Assembly (NCBI RefSeq): GCF_013201545.1
Contig: NZ_CP053746.1
Coordinates: 5,408,501-5,472,500, forward strand
Reading direction: 5' to 3'
DNA: 64,000 bases
DNA from: Pseudomonas graminis
Lineage (GTDB): Bacteria > Pseudomonadota > Gammaproteobacteria > Pseudomonadales > Pseudomonadaceae
Under the pieces are notes generated by a model that was not told the DNA's origin, did no database searches, and saw only the letters and a list, made by a program, of their open reading frames with translations. Made by a program: the position numbers and the translations under genes. How positions within the stretch are numbered: the stretch's first letter is position 1; each line of letters starts with the position of its first letter. Below, piece by piece: positions 46,295 to 55,572 of the stretch.

Positions 46295-48676
46295 TCAATG
46301 GGAAAACAGCGAATTCCCGACCTTGCCTGCCATCTTCTCCGGTTTGATCAGGAACCGCGCCAGCGCCGGCAACAGCCACAGGGCGCCGAACATGTTCCAC
46401 AGCAGCATGAAGGTCAGCATCAGGCCCATGTCGGCCTGGAACTTGATGGCCGAGAATATCCAGGTGCACACCCCGATCGCCAGACACAGGCCAGTGAACA
46501 ACACCGCTTTGCCCGTGGACTTCAGCGTCTGGTAATACGCTTCCTGCAACGGCAGTCCCGCCCGCAGGAAACTCTCCAGTCGGCTGTAGATGTAAATCCC
46601 GTAATCGACCCCGATTCCCACCCCGAGCGCCACCACCGGCAGGGTCGCGACTTTCACGCCGATCCCCATGAACGCCATCAGCGCGTTACCCAGCACCGAC
46701 GTCAGCACCAGCGGCAGCACGATGCACAACGTCGCCGCCCATGAACGGAAGGTGATCATGCACATCACCGCCACGCACACGTACACCAGAATCAGAATGG
46801 TCAGCTCGGCCTGCTTGATGACTTCGTTGGTCGCCGCCTCGATCCCGGCGTTACCCGCCGCGAGCAGAAACTCCAGGCCGTCCTTGTCGTTCTGCTGAGC
46901 GAACTCCTGCACCGCATGTACGGCCCGATCGAGGGTTTCCGCCTTGTGGTCGTTGAGGAAAATCAGCAACGGCGCCAGGGAACAGGTGTTGTTGTACAAA
47001 CCGTCAGCGCGGGAAATCGAGCTGTTGAGCACGTCCTTGTTACGCGACAGCGACTCCCATTTCAGGTTGCCCTCGTTCATCCCCTTGATGACCTGCTTGG
47101 ACACGGTCACCAGCGAAATCGCCGATTGCACCCCCGGCGTGTTCTCCATTTTCCACGACAGCTCGTTCATCGCCGACAGCGTCTGGTACGCCGAACACCC
47201 TTCGGGCGGCGTTTTGACCATCACCACCAGCACGTCGGAGCTGGTCGAATAATTGTTGATGATGAAGCTGTTGTCCTGGTTGTAGCGCGAGTCCGGCCGC
47301 AACTCCGGCGCGCCTTGGTCGAGGTCGCCGATCTTCAGGTTATGGCCGTACCAAAGGCCACCCACCAGCGCGACCAGTGCCAGGGCCACAGACACGCGGG
47401 CGACTTTCGGCGCGGCGAAGTTCGACAGCAGACGCCAGAACGGATGCTCGCGCACGGCATCCTCTTTACTGCGCACCACCGCTTTTTTGCTGATGCCGAC
47501 GTAGGAAATCGCTACCGGCAGGAGGATAAGGTTAGTGAACACGATCACCGCCACGCCAATGGACGCGCCGATGGCCAGCTCGCGGATCACGCCGATGTCG
47601 ATGATCAGCAAGGTGATAAAGCCGACGGCGTCCGCAAGAATCGCGATCATCCCCGGCAGGAACAACTGGCGGAACGTGCGACGTGCTGCGGTGAGGGCGC
47701 TGTCGGCGTCGCTGGATTGCAGAGCGATGCCATTGATCTTCTGCACGCCGTGGGAAATACCGATGGCGAAGATCAGAAACGGCACGAGCATTGAATAGGG
47801 ATCGAGCCCGAAACCCACCACATGCATCAGGCCCAGCTGCCAGATCACCGCGATCAACGTGGTGCTCAACACCGCGATGGTGCTGCGGGCGCAGCGGGTG
47901 AACCACATCAGCAGGACCAGGGTGATGAGGAACGCGATGCCGAAAAACATCACCACCATGATCAGGCCATCGATCAGGTCGCCGACCTTCTTGGCGAAAC
48001 CGACGATGTGAATCTCGACATTGGGGTTCTGAGCTTCGTACTTGTCGCGGATCTTTTCTTCGAGCTGGTGGGAGAACTGGCGGTAATCCAGCGGCAGCAG
48101 TTTGCTCTGGTCGTTGGGGTCCGGGTAGAACTCCTGCAACGGCACATCGACGATGCTCGACTTGAAGTTGTTGGCCACCAGACGCCCGACCTGCCCGGAC
48201 TTGAGAACGTTATTGCGCAGCTTGTCGAGGCTCTGTTGCGAGCCGTCGTAGCTCTGCGGAATGACCTCGCCGCCGGCAAAGCCCTCCTCCGTCACCTCGG
48301 TCCAGCGCACGCTGGGGCTCCACAACGACTTGAGCCCGGAGCGGTCGACGCCGGAAATGTAGAACACCTCGTCGTTGATCTGCCGCAGAGTCTCCATGTA
48401 GTCCCTGGAGAAGATGTCGCCCTGCTTGGCCTCCACCGAGATGCGCACAGTGTTGCCCAGGTTCGCCAGGTCGTTGCGGTGCTCCATCATCTTCTGGATG
48501 AAGGGATGCCCGAGGGGAATCATCTTTTCGAAGCTGGTGGACGGGCGCACCAACGTCGCTTGCCAGAACAGGAAGACGCTGACCAGCAGGCAGATGCCGA
48601 TCACCGTCTTACGGTTGTTGAAAATCAACTGCTCCAGGCGGGTCGGCTTGTCGTGGTGTTGTTGAAGGTTGCTCAT
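46295..48676 (-). CDS. RND/MMPL-family transporter
   Basis: 793 aa with ~12 hydrophobic segments in two six-helix halves separated by large periplasmic loops, as in MMPL/SSD transporters: helix 1 VIGICLLVSVFLFWQATLVR, then LIMVVMFFGIAFLITLVLLM and VATLPVVALGVGIGVDYGIY in the second half. These export lipids or other hydrophobic molecules. It starts 26 nt downstream of the beta-propeller gene, with which it usually pairs. Confidence 0.9.
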   Translation of the reverse strand: MSNLQQHHDKPTRLEQLIFNNRKTVIGICLLVSVFLFWQATLVRPSTSFEKMIPLGHPFIQKMMEHRNDLANLGNTVRISVEAKQGDIFSRDYMETLRQINDEVFYISGVDRSGLKSLWSPSVRWTEVTEEGFAGGEVIPQSYDGSQQSLDKLRNNVLKSGQVGRLVANNFKSSIVDVPLQEFYPDPNDQSKLLPLDYRQFSHQLEEKIRDKYEAQNPNVEIHIVGFAKKVGDLIDGLIMVVMFFGIAFLITLVLLMWFTRCARSTIAVLSTTLIAVIWQLGLMHVVGFGLDPYSMLVPFLIFAIGISHGVQKINGIALQSSDADSALTAARRTFRQLFLPGMIAILADAVGFITLLIIDIGVIRELAIGASIGVAVIVFTNLILLPVAISYVGISKKAVVRSKEDAVREHPFWRLLSNFAAPKVARVSVALALVALVGGLWYGHNLKIGDLDQGAPELRPDSRYNQDNSFIINNYSTSSDVLVVMVKTPPEGCSAYQTLSAMNELSWKMENTPGVQSAISLVTVSKQVIKGMNEGNLKWESLSRNKDVLNSSISRADGLYNNTCSLAPLLIFLNDHKAETLDRAVHAVQEFAQQNDKDGLEFLLAAGNAGIEAATNEVIKQAELTILILVYVCVAVMCMITFRSWAATLCIVLPLVLTSVLGNALMAFMGIGVKVATLPVVALGVGIGVDYGIYIYSRLESFLRAGLPLQEAYYQTLKSTGKAVLFTGLCLAIGVCTWIFSAIKFQADMGLMLTFMLLWNMFGALWLLPALARFLIKPEKMAGKVGNSLFSH

Positions 48677-48702
48677 GGAAACGTGTCCTCGCCTGTTTGT
48701 TC

Positions 48703-49815
48703 TTATTGTTGAGCGCTGTCAGCGCCCGTCGGCGAGGTGACGCGAACGCCGCCCTGTCCTACCAGAACCAGATTGCCTTTATCGTCCTCGGCTACGCCGG
48801 ACAAGGAAAGCCGGTCGGGGCGATTGGCGACCGTGAAGCTTTCGCCATCGTCCGTGCTGCGCATCACGCTGCCGCCGTTACCGACCAGCACGATGGCGTT
48901 GTCTGGCATCAGCGAGGCATTGGCGATGCTGAACTCCAGCGGGCCACGCTCACCCTGCAGCGGGACAGGCTCCCACGTGGTGCCAAAATCAGTCGAACGG
49001 AACAGATTGCCGCGCAGGCCGTAAACCAGCAGCGAATTGGATTCAGCAGTGCCGAGGGCACCGAACAACGAGCCCTGGTAAGGGCCTTCGAGCTTTTCCC
49101 ACGTCTGGCCGTCGTCCGGGGAGCGAAACATGCTGCCCTGTTCCCCGACCACGAACAGGCCGGCGTCCTTCACGTAGGCAATGCCGTTGAGGTGGAACTG
49201 GTCTTCGTTGTCCAGCCGGTCGCCGATGTCTTCCCAGTGCTGGCCGCCGTCGGTGGTTTCCAGCACCGCACCATAAGCACCGACGGCAATCCCGGTGGTG
49301 AGGTCCTTGAACCAGACATCCAGCAGCGGCGCTTCGCGCTTGAGGTCTTCGAACTGCTTGGTCCAGGTGGCGCCGGCGTCGCTGCTGACGAGGATCTGTG
49401 CGTCATGCCCCACCGCCCAGCCGTGCTGCTCATCGACGAAATACACCGCCGTGAGCATTTGGCGTGTCGGCACCTTGGCCTGAGTCCAGGTTTTGCCCTG
49501 ATCGTCGGAATAGAGAATGTGGCCGCGATCCCCCACGGCCACCATGCGCTTGCCGGCATGGGTCACGTCCAGCAGCAGACTGCGGGAGGCTTTTGCGGAT
49601 TCGAGGGCGTAGACGGCTGAATCGCCAGCGTTGGCGGTTGTGTCCACGGGTGCGGCGGCGGACGCGCTATCCACAGCCAGCGCAGCGCCGCAGAAGATCG
49701 GGGAGATAAGCAACGACAGAGCAGCGTGGAGAGGCAGGCTCTTGAAAAGCGTCCGGGCGCTGAAATCGTCCCGAATGACCGCAAACCGAGTGCGCCGAAT
49801 GACGGGCTCACGCAT
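48703..49815 (-). CDS. YCF48/BNR-like beta-propeller protein
   Basis: 370 aa from ATG 49815 (GGAAGGGG upstream); a longer open frame is unlikely. An N-terminal cationic stretch and hydrophobic segment LPLHAALSLLISPIFCGAAL suggest export to the periplasm. The rest has repeated blades with S-x-D-x-G-x-x-W motifs: YSDDQGKTWTQA, SSDAGATWTK, ETTDGGQHWED, RSPDDGQTWEK, RSTDFGTTWEP. Such proteins accompany MMPL-type RND transporters; here they probably form an operon. The precise role is not known. Confidence 0.85.
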   Translation of the reverse strand: MREPVIRRTRFAVIRDDFSARTLFKSLPLHAALSLLISPIFCGAALAVDSASAAAPVDTTANAGDSAVYALESAKASRSLLLDVTHAGKRMVAVGDRGHILYSDDQGKTWTQAKVPTRQMLTAVYFVDEQHGWAVGHDAQILVSSDAGATWTKQFEDLKREAPLLDVWFKDLTTGIAVGAYGAVLETTDGGQHWEDIGDRLDNEDQFHLNGIAYVKDAGLFVVGEQGSMFRSPDDGQTWEKLEGPYQGSLFGALGTAESNSLLVYGLRGNLFRSTDFGTTWEPVPLQGERGPLEFSIANASLMPDNAIVLVGNGGSVMRSTDDGESFTVANRPDRLSLSGVAEDDKGNLVLVGQGGVRVTSPTGADSAQQ

Positions 49816-50064
49816 GGAGCTACCCCTTCCTTTATTTTTATTAGGTTCTTCTGGAGGCCGTTTGAACCGCGCGGGCGCTCTAGCCTGCACGCGACGCTGG
49901 CTTACCGAAGCGAGCCCATCCTAGTCAGCTTTGGAAACGTATGACAATCGGCATGACGTTATCTTTTGTTAAGCAACGAGGCGATGATTGGCGCGTTATC
50001 ACTAGAAGTGATTGGGCGGGCTATCTATCTGTACCCTAGCGGGATCGTGAAACGCCAATCCAGG

Positions 50065-50117
50065 CGCAAACCGTGCCAGGCGGCTCGCCAACAGCTCGGG
50101 ACGCGGCACGGTTTGCG
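50065..50117. repeat. 13-bp perfect inverted repeat downstream of omptin
   Basis: CGCAAACCGTGCC (50065-50077) and GGCACGGTTTGCG (50105-50117) are exact reverse complements with a 27-nt loop, 8 nt past the omptin stop. There is no T-tract on either strand, so a factor-independent terminator is doubtful. The remainder of 49816-50124 holds no gene. Confidence 0.8.
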
Positions 50118-50124
50118 GCATGGC

Positions 50125-51087
50125 TCAGAAAGCGTAAGTGAGCGCCAGAGTGGACATCGTCGTCCTGGCGGACTGGCTGCCCGCCTCACCCGCGATACGG
50201 AAGCGTTCGCCGGTGTGGGCGTCCTTGATCAGCGTGCTGCCCTTGGCCTCAGCGTACACCTGATGATCCACACCTACCCTCAACGAAAGCTGCGGACTCA
50301 CGCGGTAACTCAGCGCCACCGCCAGACTTTGCATCCGGCCGCTGTTTCCATAATCCCCGTCATAAGTAACCTCGGTGACATGATGCCGATCGTGATCCCG
50401 CGCACGGACCCACTGGCTGTATTTGAATTTGCCTTCCAGCGTCCAGTTGCGGAAATGATAGAGACCCACCAGCCCCACATAAGGCGTGTCGTAGGTCTGC
50501 TGATAGGAAATGCCTTTCTGCCCCGCTGGGAATTCTCCGGAATCATCGCGGAATCCCTCGTCCGACGAATAGGTATAACGCCCGCCCCTCGCCTGCCAGC
50601 CGAACTGGCTGCGCTGATAACCGAGCATCATGCCCAGGGCCAGATCATCACGTTTGAGCGCCCAGGCAGTGGCGGCGACATCGGCCTGCCAGGCGTTGCT
50701 GACCTGGGTGTCCGAGTGATCGGAATAATGAGTCCAGTCAGCGCGATCCTCGTCGATCCAATCGTAGTCCTTCATGTGCCCGTCACCTTTCGCCATCCGC
50801 GTCCAGCCGTTCAGGTCAAGGGACAGCCAATGCACCGGTTGGTATTTCAAACCCAGATGCAACGTCGGCACCTGCTTCATGCTCCAGTTCAACTGACTGA
50901 GCTTCTGCCCGGTGTCAGCGTCGTAGACCTTTTCCCGCGCCTGACCATTCAGCAAACCGACACCCAGACTCACCCCAACCGCCCCCAGCTGGAACTGCTC
51001 CTCGCGGGTTGTCTGCGCCTCGGCCAGCGCCTCGGCGCTAAACGCAGCCAGCCCCAGCCACAACAGCGTCTTGCTACCCTTCATCAC
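50125..51087 (-). CDS. Omptin-family outer-membrane aspartyl protease
   Basis: 320 aa. Signal peptide MMKGSKTLLWLGLAAFSAEA with cleavage expected after ALA. The mature protein is a ten-strand beta-barrel ending in a C-terminal Phe (LALTYAF). Both catalytic Asp pairs of the OmpT/Pla family are in place: D107 and D109 in KDYDWID, and D233-R-H235 (matching OmpT Asp-x-His) in DHDRHH; the DWTHYSDHSDTQV and FKYSQWVRA segments also align. Omptins cleave between basic residues of surface or host proteins and peptides. They are best known from enterobacteria; here the gene stands alone with no obvious partner. Confidence 0.88.
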   Translation of the reverse strand: MMKGSKTLLWLGLAAFSAEALAEAQTTREEQFQLGAVGVSLGVGLLNGQAREKVYDADTGQKLSQLNWSMKQVPTLHLGLKYQPVHWLSLDLNGWTRMAKGDGHMKDYDWIDEDRADWTHYSDHSDTQVSNAWQADVAATAWALKRDDLALGMMLGYQRSQFGWQARGGRYTYSSDEGFRDDSGEFPAGQKGISYQQTYDTPYVGLVGLYHFRNWTLEGKFKYSQWVRARDHDRHHVTEVTYDGDYGNSGRMQSLAVALSYRVSPQLSLRVGVDHQVYAEAKGSTLIKDAHTGERFRIAGEAGSQSARTTMSTLALTYAF

Positions 51088-51258
51088 CCACTCCGCACTC
51101 TTCTTATTGAGATGTTTGTCCAGCGCCGCACGCAGCTGAACAAGGAGCGAAAGGATGAAGCGCCGCGAACGAAATCTCTGCCGGGCGGTTCTGAAGGAAC
51201 TGCGTGAAAGCTAAACGTTGGCGTTGGGAAATTGCCTACAAAGCCGTCGAAGGTCTTT

Positions 51259-51747
51259 TCAGTGACGCAACAATTTGCGCAATGGCACCCCATCCTTGAG
51301 CACCGGCGACTTGATGACGATGTAGCTGAAGTACTTGGAGATCCCGATGTTTTTGTCGAGCAGGCTTTCCACCACTTCCTGATAGTGCTGGATGCTGCGG
51401 GTCATGAAGCGCACCAGGTAGTCGTAGCCGCCGCTGATCAGGTGGCATTCCAGCACTTCGTCCACTAGACGGATGTTGGATTCGAACTTGGCGAAGTCTT
51501 CGCGCTTGTGGTCGCTGAGGGTGATTTCGGTGAAGACGGTGACCGAATCGGTGATCTTGGCCAGGTTCAGATGCGCTTTGTAGCTGGAGATATAACCGGC
51601 CGACTCCAGCCGTTTGACCCGCTGCAGGCAGGGGCTGGCAGAGAGGCCGACGGCATCGGCGAGGCTGACGTTGGTCATGCGGCCGTCCTTTTGCAGTTCG
51701 ACCAGGATGCTGATGTCGATCCGATCCAGTTTTACGAGCCCTTCCAT
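51259..51747 (-). CDS. Lrp/AsnC-family regulator
   Basis: 162 aa from ATG 51747 (AAGAGG upstream; the longer open frame is rejected). N-terminal HTH: DRIDISILVELQKDGRMTNV with SLADAVGLSASPCLQRVKRL; C-terminal RAM ligand domain with ECHLISGGYDYLVRF. It is next to the HAD and class III aminotransferase genes and probably regulates amino-acid use there. Confidence 0.93.
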   Translation of the reverse strand: MEGLVKLDRIDISILVELQKDGRMTNVSLADAVGLSASPCLQRVKRLESAGYISSYKAHLNLAKITDSVTVFTEITLSDHKREDFAKFESNIRLVDEVLECHLISGGYDYLVRFMTRSIQHYQEVVESLLDKNIGISKYFSYIVIKSPVLKDGVPLRKLLRH

Positions 51748-51791
51748 CACGTACCTCTTGACTGCCGTTGTAAGACAATCTTCTAGCAAAA

Positions 51792-52466
51792 TCAGCGCCG
51801 TAAAGACAGCTGATGCTGCGCCACCAGGTCGGCCATGCTGTTGATGCAGTACTCCGCCGCGCAGGGCGAAGGCTGACGCGCCCGGTGGCGGCCGATCAGG
51901 CAGCGGTCCAGCACGGCGAAGGGCTCGACCGACGGTCGCGTGACGTGCAGGACCGGTTGCACCTGATCGCCCTGATCCGTGAGCCATTGCGGACCTTCGG
52001 CCAGGGAAATGAAATCTTCCGGTGCAATTCCCAGTCGCTCGCACAGCACGCCGCGATCCTCGGCATCGCGATCACCGCGCACCAGCAGTCGATAGAACTT
52101 GCGCAGGTAAAGCATCGCCCCCGGCGCGTCTTCGAACAGCGACCAGTTGCCCGCTGAACGGGCAAAGCTCATGCCCTCCTCCCAACTGGCGTGCAGGCCC
52201 CATTTTTCCGCCAGTTGGCGATGGGCGAAGCACAACAGGCCACTGAAACCCAGCTCGGCGAAGCGCGGATACAGGCTCGCAACCACCGCGCTGAATTCGG
52301 CCAGCACGTCATCCCTGGCCGGCTGCCCGCCGCGGCTGTCGAGCAGCGGTTGCAGCGCGGCCCAGACACCCGAATCGCGATCCACCAGCACTTCATCGCA
52401 ATCAATCAGTAACGCTCGGTACTCTGTCAGTCCAAATCCTGTCAGCCCCAAATCTGTCAGCCCCAT
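51792..52466 (-). CDS. HAD-family hydrolase
   Basis: 224 aa from ATG 52466 (GGGAGG about 10 nt upstream); in-frame ATG 52508 is the alternative. The HAD motif I is ALLIDCDEVLVDRD, with both aspartates of D-x-D. The cap region and a later catalytic LVRGDRDAEDRGVL resemble phosphoglycolate-phosphatase/haloacid-dehalogenase types. It lies between lrp and the aminotransferase; the substrate is unknown. Confidence 0.8.
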   Translation of the reverse strand: MGLTDLGLTGFGLTEYRALLIDCDEVLVDRDSGVWAALQPLLDSRGGQPARDDVLAEFSAVVASLYPRFAELGFSGLLCFAHRQLAEKWGLHASWEEGMSFARSAGNWSLFEDAPGAMLYLRKFYRLLVRGDRDAEDRGVLCERLGIAPEDFISLAEGPQWLTDQGDQVQPVLHVTRPSVEPFAVLDRCLIGRHRARQPSPCAAEYCINSMADLVAQHQLSLRR

Positions 52467-52517
52467 GTGGATCGAACCTCCCGGATGCATCTGGCCCGTT
52501 ACGGGCAAGGCGCTGCT

Positions 52518-53816
52518 TCAATTCGAGTTCAAGACCCGTGCCAAGGCCGCGTCGAGGATCTGCACGGCTTCGTCGACCTGGGCTTCTGTCGTCACCAGCG
52601 GCGCGAGGAAGCGCAGCACGTTGCGGTAAACGCCGCATTTGATGACCAGCAAACCACCGGCACGGGCTTCGTCGATCACCCGTGAATTGAGATCGGCGTC
52701 CGGGGTGCGCGCGGCGTCATCCTTGATCAGCTCGATCGCCAGCATGAAACCGGTGCCGCGCACGTCGCCGATCCGCGGGTAACGCGCCTGCAAACCGATC
52801 AGGCCCCGACGCAGGCGCTCGCCCAAAAGCTGGCTGCGCGCGAGCAGTTGTTCTTCCTCAAATGCATCGATCACCGCCAGTGCCGCTGCGCACGCCAGAG
52901 CGTTGCCGCCGTAGGTGCCGCCGAGTCCGCCGGGCAGCGGCGCATCCATGATGTGCGCCTTGCCGACCACACCCGACAACGGCAGGCCACCGGCGAGGCT
53001 TTTGGCGACGGTGACCAGATCAGGCTGGATGCCGGCGTGCTGGTAACCAAACCAGGTGCCGGTGCGACCGAAACCGGTCTGGATTTCGTCGAGGATCAGC
53101 ACGATGCCGTGCTTGTCGGCCAAGGCGCGCAGTGCCTGGAGAAACTCTGGCGGCGCGGCGAGGAAACCGCCATCGCCCTGCACGGGTTCGATCAGAATTG
53201 CAGCCACGCGGTCCGGTGCCACTTGGGTGGCGAGCAATTCGTTCAGCGCGGTGATTGCGTCAACGCTGCTAACGCCGCGATACGCGTTCGGGTACGGCGT
53301 ATGGAACACTTCCGGCGCAAACGGCCCGAAGTTCTGCTTGTAGGGTTGGCTCATGCCGGTGAGCGTGGTGCCGAGCAAGGTGCGTCCATGGAAGCCGCCA
53401 CGAAAGGCGATGACCGCTGAACGGTTGGTATGGGCACGGGCGATCTTCACCGCGTTTTCCACCGCTTCGGCGCCGGAGGTGAAGAACGCGGCCTTGTAGG
53501 CTTCCTGCCCGCCGATCATTTCGCACAGGCGCTGGGCCAGGTCGAGGTAAGGCGTATAGGCCGCCACCTGGAAGCAGGCGTGGGAGACTTTTTGCAGTTG
53601 AGCCTGCACGGCGGCGACCACTTTCGGGTGGTTGTGGCCGATGTTGAGCACGCCGATGCCGCCGACGAAATCCAGGTAGCGCTTGCCATCCACGTCCCAC
53701 ATTTCGGTGCCCTGGGCGCGGTCGATCACCAGCGGGTGCGCGGTCACCAGCCCACGGGGCACAAATTGCTCGCGCTGACGGAGCAAAAGAGGGGTTTCGT
53801 CGACTTTGCTGTTCAT
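52518..53816 (-). CDS. Class III aminotransferase, GabT-like
   Basis: 432 aa from ATG 53816 (53828 is an alternative). PLP-binding features: LILDEIQTGFGRTGTW (aspartate of PLP) and VTVAKSLAGGLPLSGVVG with the Schiff-base lysine. FFTSGAEAVENAVKIAR is the phosphate-binding GxGxA-like loop. 4-aminobutyrate:2-oxoglutarate transaminase is the best guess. The gabD-like gene is 4.6 kb away in another operon, so a true GABA shunt is not certain. Confidence 0.85.
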   Translation of the reverse strand: MNSKVDETPLLLRQREQFVPRGLVTAHPLVIDRAQGTEMWDVDGKRYLDFVGGIGVLNIGHNHPKVVAAVQAQLQKVSHACFQVAAYTPYLDLAQRLCEMIGGQEAYKAAFFTSGAEAVENAVKIARAHTNRSAVIAFRGGFHGRTLLGTTLTGMSQPYKQNFGPFAPEVFHTPYPNAYRGVSSVDAITALNELLATQVAPDRVAAILIEPVQGDGGFLAAPPEFLQALRALADKHGIVLILDEIQTGFGRTGTWFGYQHAGIQPDLVTVAKSLAGGLPLSGVVGKAHIMDAPLPGGLGGTYGGNALACAAALAVIDAFEEEQLLARSQLLGERLRRGLIGLQARYPRIGDVRGTGFMLAIELIKDDAARTPDADLNSRVIDEARAGGLLVIKCGVYRNVLRFLAPLVTTEAQVDEAVQILDAALARVLNSN

Positions 53817-54030
53817 GGCATTTCCCATCGTGAGTCCGGCAACCTGGAGGCGGTTGCGATGCTGTTCAGGTTACGGCGTGCGGGCAACGCACTTAGCCGA
53901 ACTTGGCCCGTGAGAAATTCGGATCAACTGTTTTGGCCCCGCCTTTCAACAGATCCTGCGCCGGGCTTGGGGGATGATGTGGGCTGGCTCCCTACACTTC
54001 CCTTCAATGTCCTTTCAGCAGGAAACGCCC

Positions 54031-54957
54031 ATGGCCTTGCTCTACAAAGCCGACCTCGCGCGCGCGCCACACTGGCAGACGCTGTTCGCCGAACACGCAC
54101 CGGACATCGAATGGCGCGCCTGGCCGGACATCGGCAATCCCGAAGAGGTCGAGTACCTGGCCGCCTGGCAGGCGCCGGATGATCTGACGCAGTTGCTGCC
54201 CAATCTGAAGGTGCTGTTTGCGCTGTCGGCCGGGGTCGATCAGCTGGATCTGTCGCGGTTGCCGGCGGACCTGCCCGTAGTGCGGCTGCTGGATCCGGGC
54301 ATTACGCGGGGCATGTGCGAGTACGCGACGTGGGCGGTGTTGAGTCTGCACCGGGACATGCTGCGGTACCGCGAGCAGCAGGCGGCGCGCTGTTGGCAGG
54401 CGCATCTGTTGCAGCCGGCAGAGCATCGGCGCGTGGGGGTGATGGGGTTGGGCACCCAGGCGCAGCAGATTCTGGCGACGCTGGCGCCGTTCGGCTTTGC
54501 CTTGTCGGGCTGGGCGCGCAGTGTTCATGAGATTGAGGGGGTGGACTGTTTTGCGGGTCAGGCGCAGTTGTCGGCGTTTTTGGGGCAGTGCGATATTTTG
54601 CTGTGTGTGTTGCCGTTGACGGAGCAGACGGAGGGGATTCTGGACCGGAATCTGTTTGCGTTGCTGCCGCGGGGTGCGGGGCTGATCAATATGGGCCGCG
54701 GCGGGCATCTGGTGGAGGGGGATTTGCTGGAGGCGCTGGAAAGTGGTCAGTTGGGCGGCGCTATTCTGGATGTGTTGCAGGTGGAGCCGGCGGCGGCTGA
54801 TCATCCGTTTTGGGGGCACCCGCAGGTGGTGTTGACGCCGCATGTGGCGGCGATGACGCAGCCGGCGAGTGCGTTTGGGGTGTTGCTGGAGAATATTCGG
54901 CGGTTTGAGCGGGGGGAGCGGATGGTCGGTCAGATAGATCGAAACCGGGGGTATTGA
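54031..54957 (+). CDS. Glyoxylate/hydroxypyruvate reductase A-like
   Basis: 308 aa from ATG 54031 (CAGGAAA Shine-Dalgarno). D-2-hydroxyacid dehydrogenase: VGVMGLGTQAQQILATLAPF is the NAD(P)-binding motif (the usual G-x-G-x-x-G reads G-L-G-T-Q-A), with the catalytic arginine in INMGRGGHLVEGDL, the glutamate in VEPAAADHPFW, and histidine in LTPHVAAMT. It is divergent from the aminotransferase across a 214-nt region. GhrA-type by length; substrate inferred. Confidence 0.86.
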   Translation: MALLYKADLARAPHWQTLFAEHAPDIEWRAWPDIGNPEEVEYLAAWQAPDDLTQLLPNLKVLFALSAGVDQLDLSRLPADLPVVRLLDPGITRGMCEYATWAVLSLHRDMLRYREQQAARCWQAHLLQPAEHRRVGVMGLGTQAQQILATLAPFGFALSGWARSVHEIEGVDCFAGQAQLSAFLGQCDILLCVLPLTEQTEGILDRNLFALLPRGAGLINMGRGGHLVEGDLLEALESGQLGGAILDVLQVEPAAADHPFWGHPQVVLTPHVAAMTQPASAFGVLLENIRRFERGERMVGQIDRNRGY

Positions 54958-54961
54958 GCTT

Positions 54962-55410
54962 CGCAGATCGTTCCCACGCTCCGCGTGGTAAAGCCAGATC
55001 AAGGGCGTCTGCCTGGGGGCAGACTGTTTCGCCTTCGGCGAGTTACTTGGAAAAGCACCCCAAGTAACCAAGGGTGCTTGCTCCTGGTTGGGCTCCTCCT
55101 TCGTCGGAGTACCCTCACTTCGACGACGCTCCGTGGGCCCGCGCCGAACGGACATCCATGTCCTGACGGCGCTCTCGCCGCATCCATGCGGCTCGACCCA
55201 CTCCGCGTCGTCTACGTTCAGCCTGCACCAAAGTCGCGATTGGTGTCGTCTGGGCTATTTGCGTATGAAGATCAAAAGCAGATCAAAAGCAGATCAAGGG
55301 CTTCCCGGCTGAAGCCGGTCTTACGGGGATCGGCGCCGGTCCCACTGACACAGCGCATGCTTTTTTAGTGGGACCGGCTTTAGCCGGGAAGAGGCCAGTC
55401 CAGTCGCCCA
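54962..55410 (+). repeat. Repeat block with copy C of ~260-bp element and REPs
   Basis: GATCGTTCCCACGCTCCGCGTGG at 54966 (a short inverted element also present at 57061), copy C of the ~260-bp element at about 55005-55268 (same orientation as copy A), AGATCAAAAGCAGATCAA tandem at 55265-55300, then CCCGGCTGAAGCCGGTC-type REPs at 55300-55400. No gene is seen from 54958 to about 55510. Confidence 0.85.
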
Positions 55411-55572
55411 CAGTTATGTGACGTGAAACCTTACGTCTTGTCTGCTGAAGCCAGTCCCACTGAAATCTAAAGCCTTTCCGTCCGGCAACATCCCGTAACC
55501 CCCACGCCGTTGACCACCCGTCGACCCGCCCGCATCCTCCGCCGCCTCAAATTGGCAGGCATCAACAATGTC

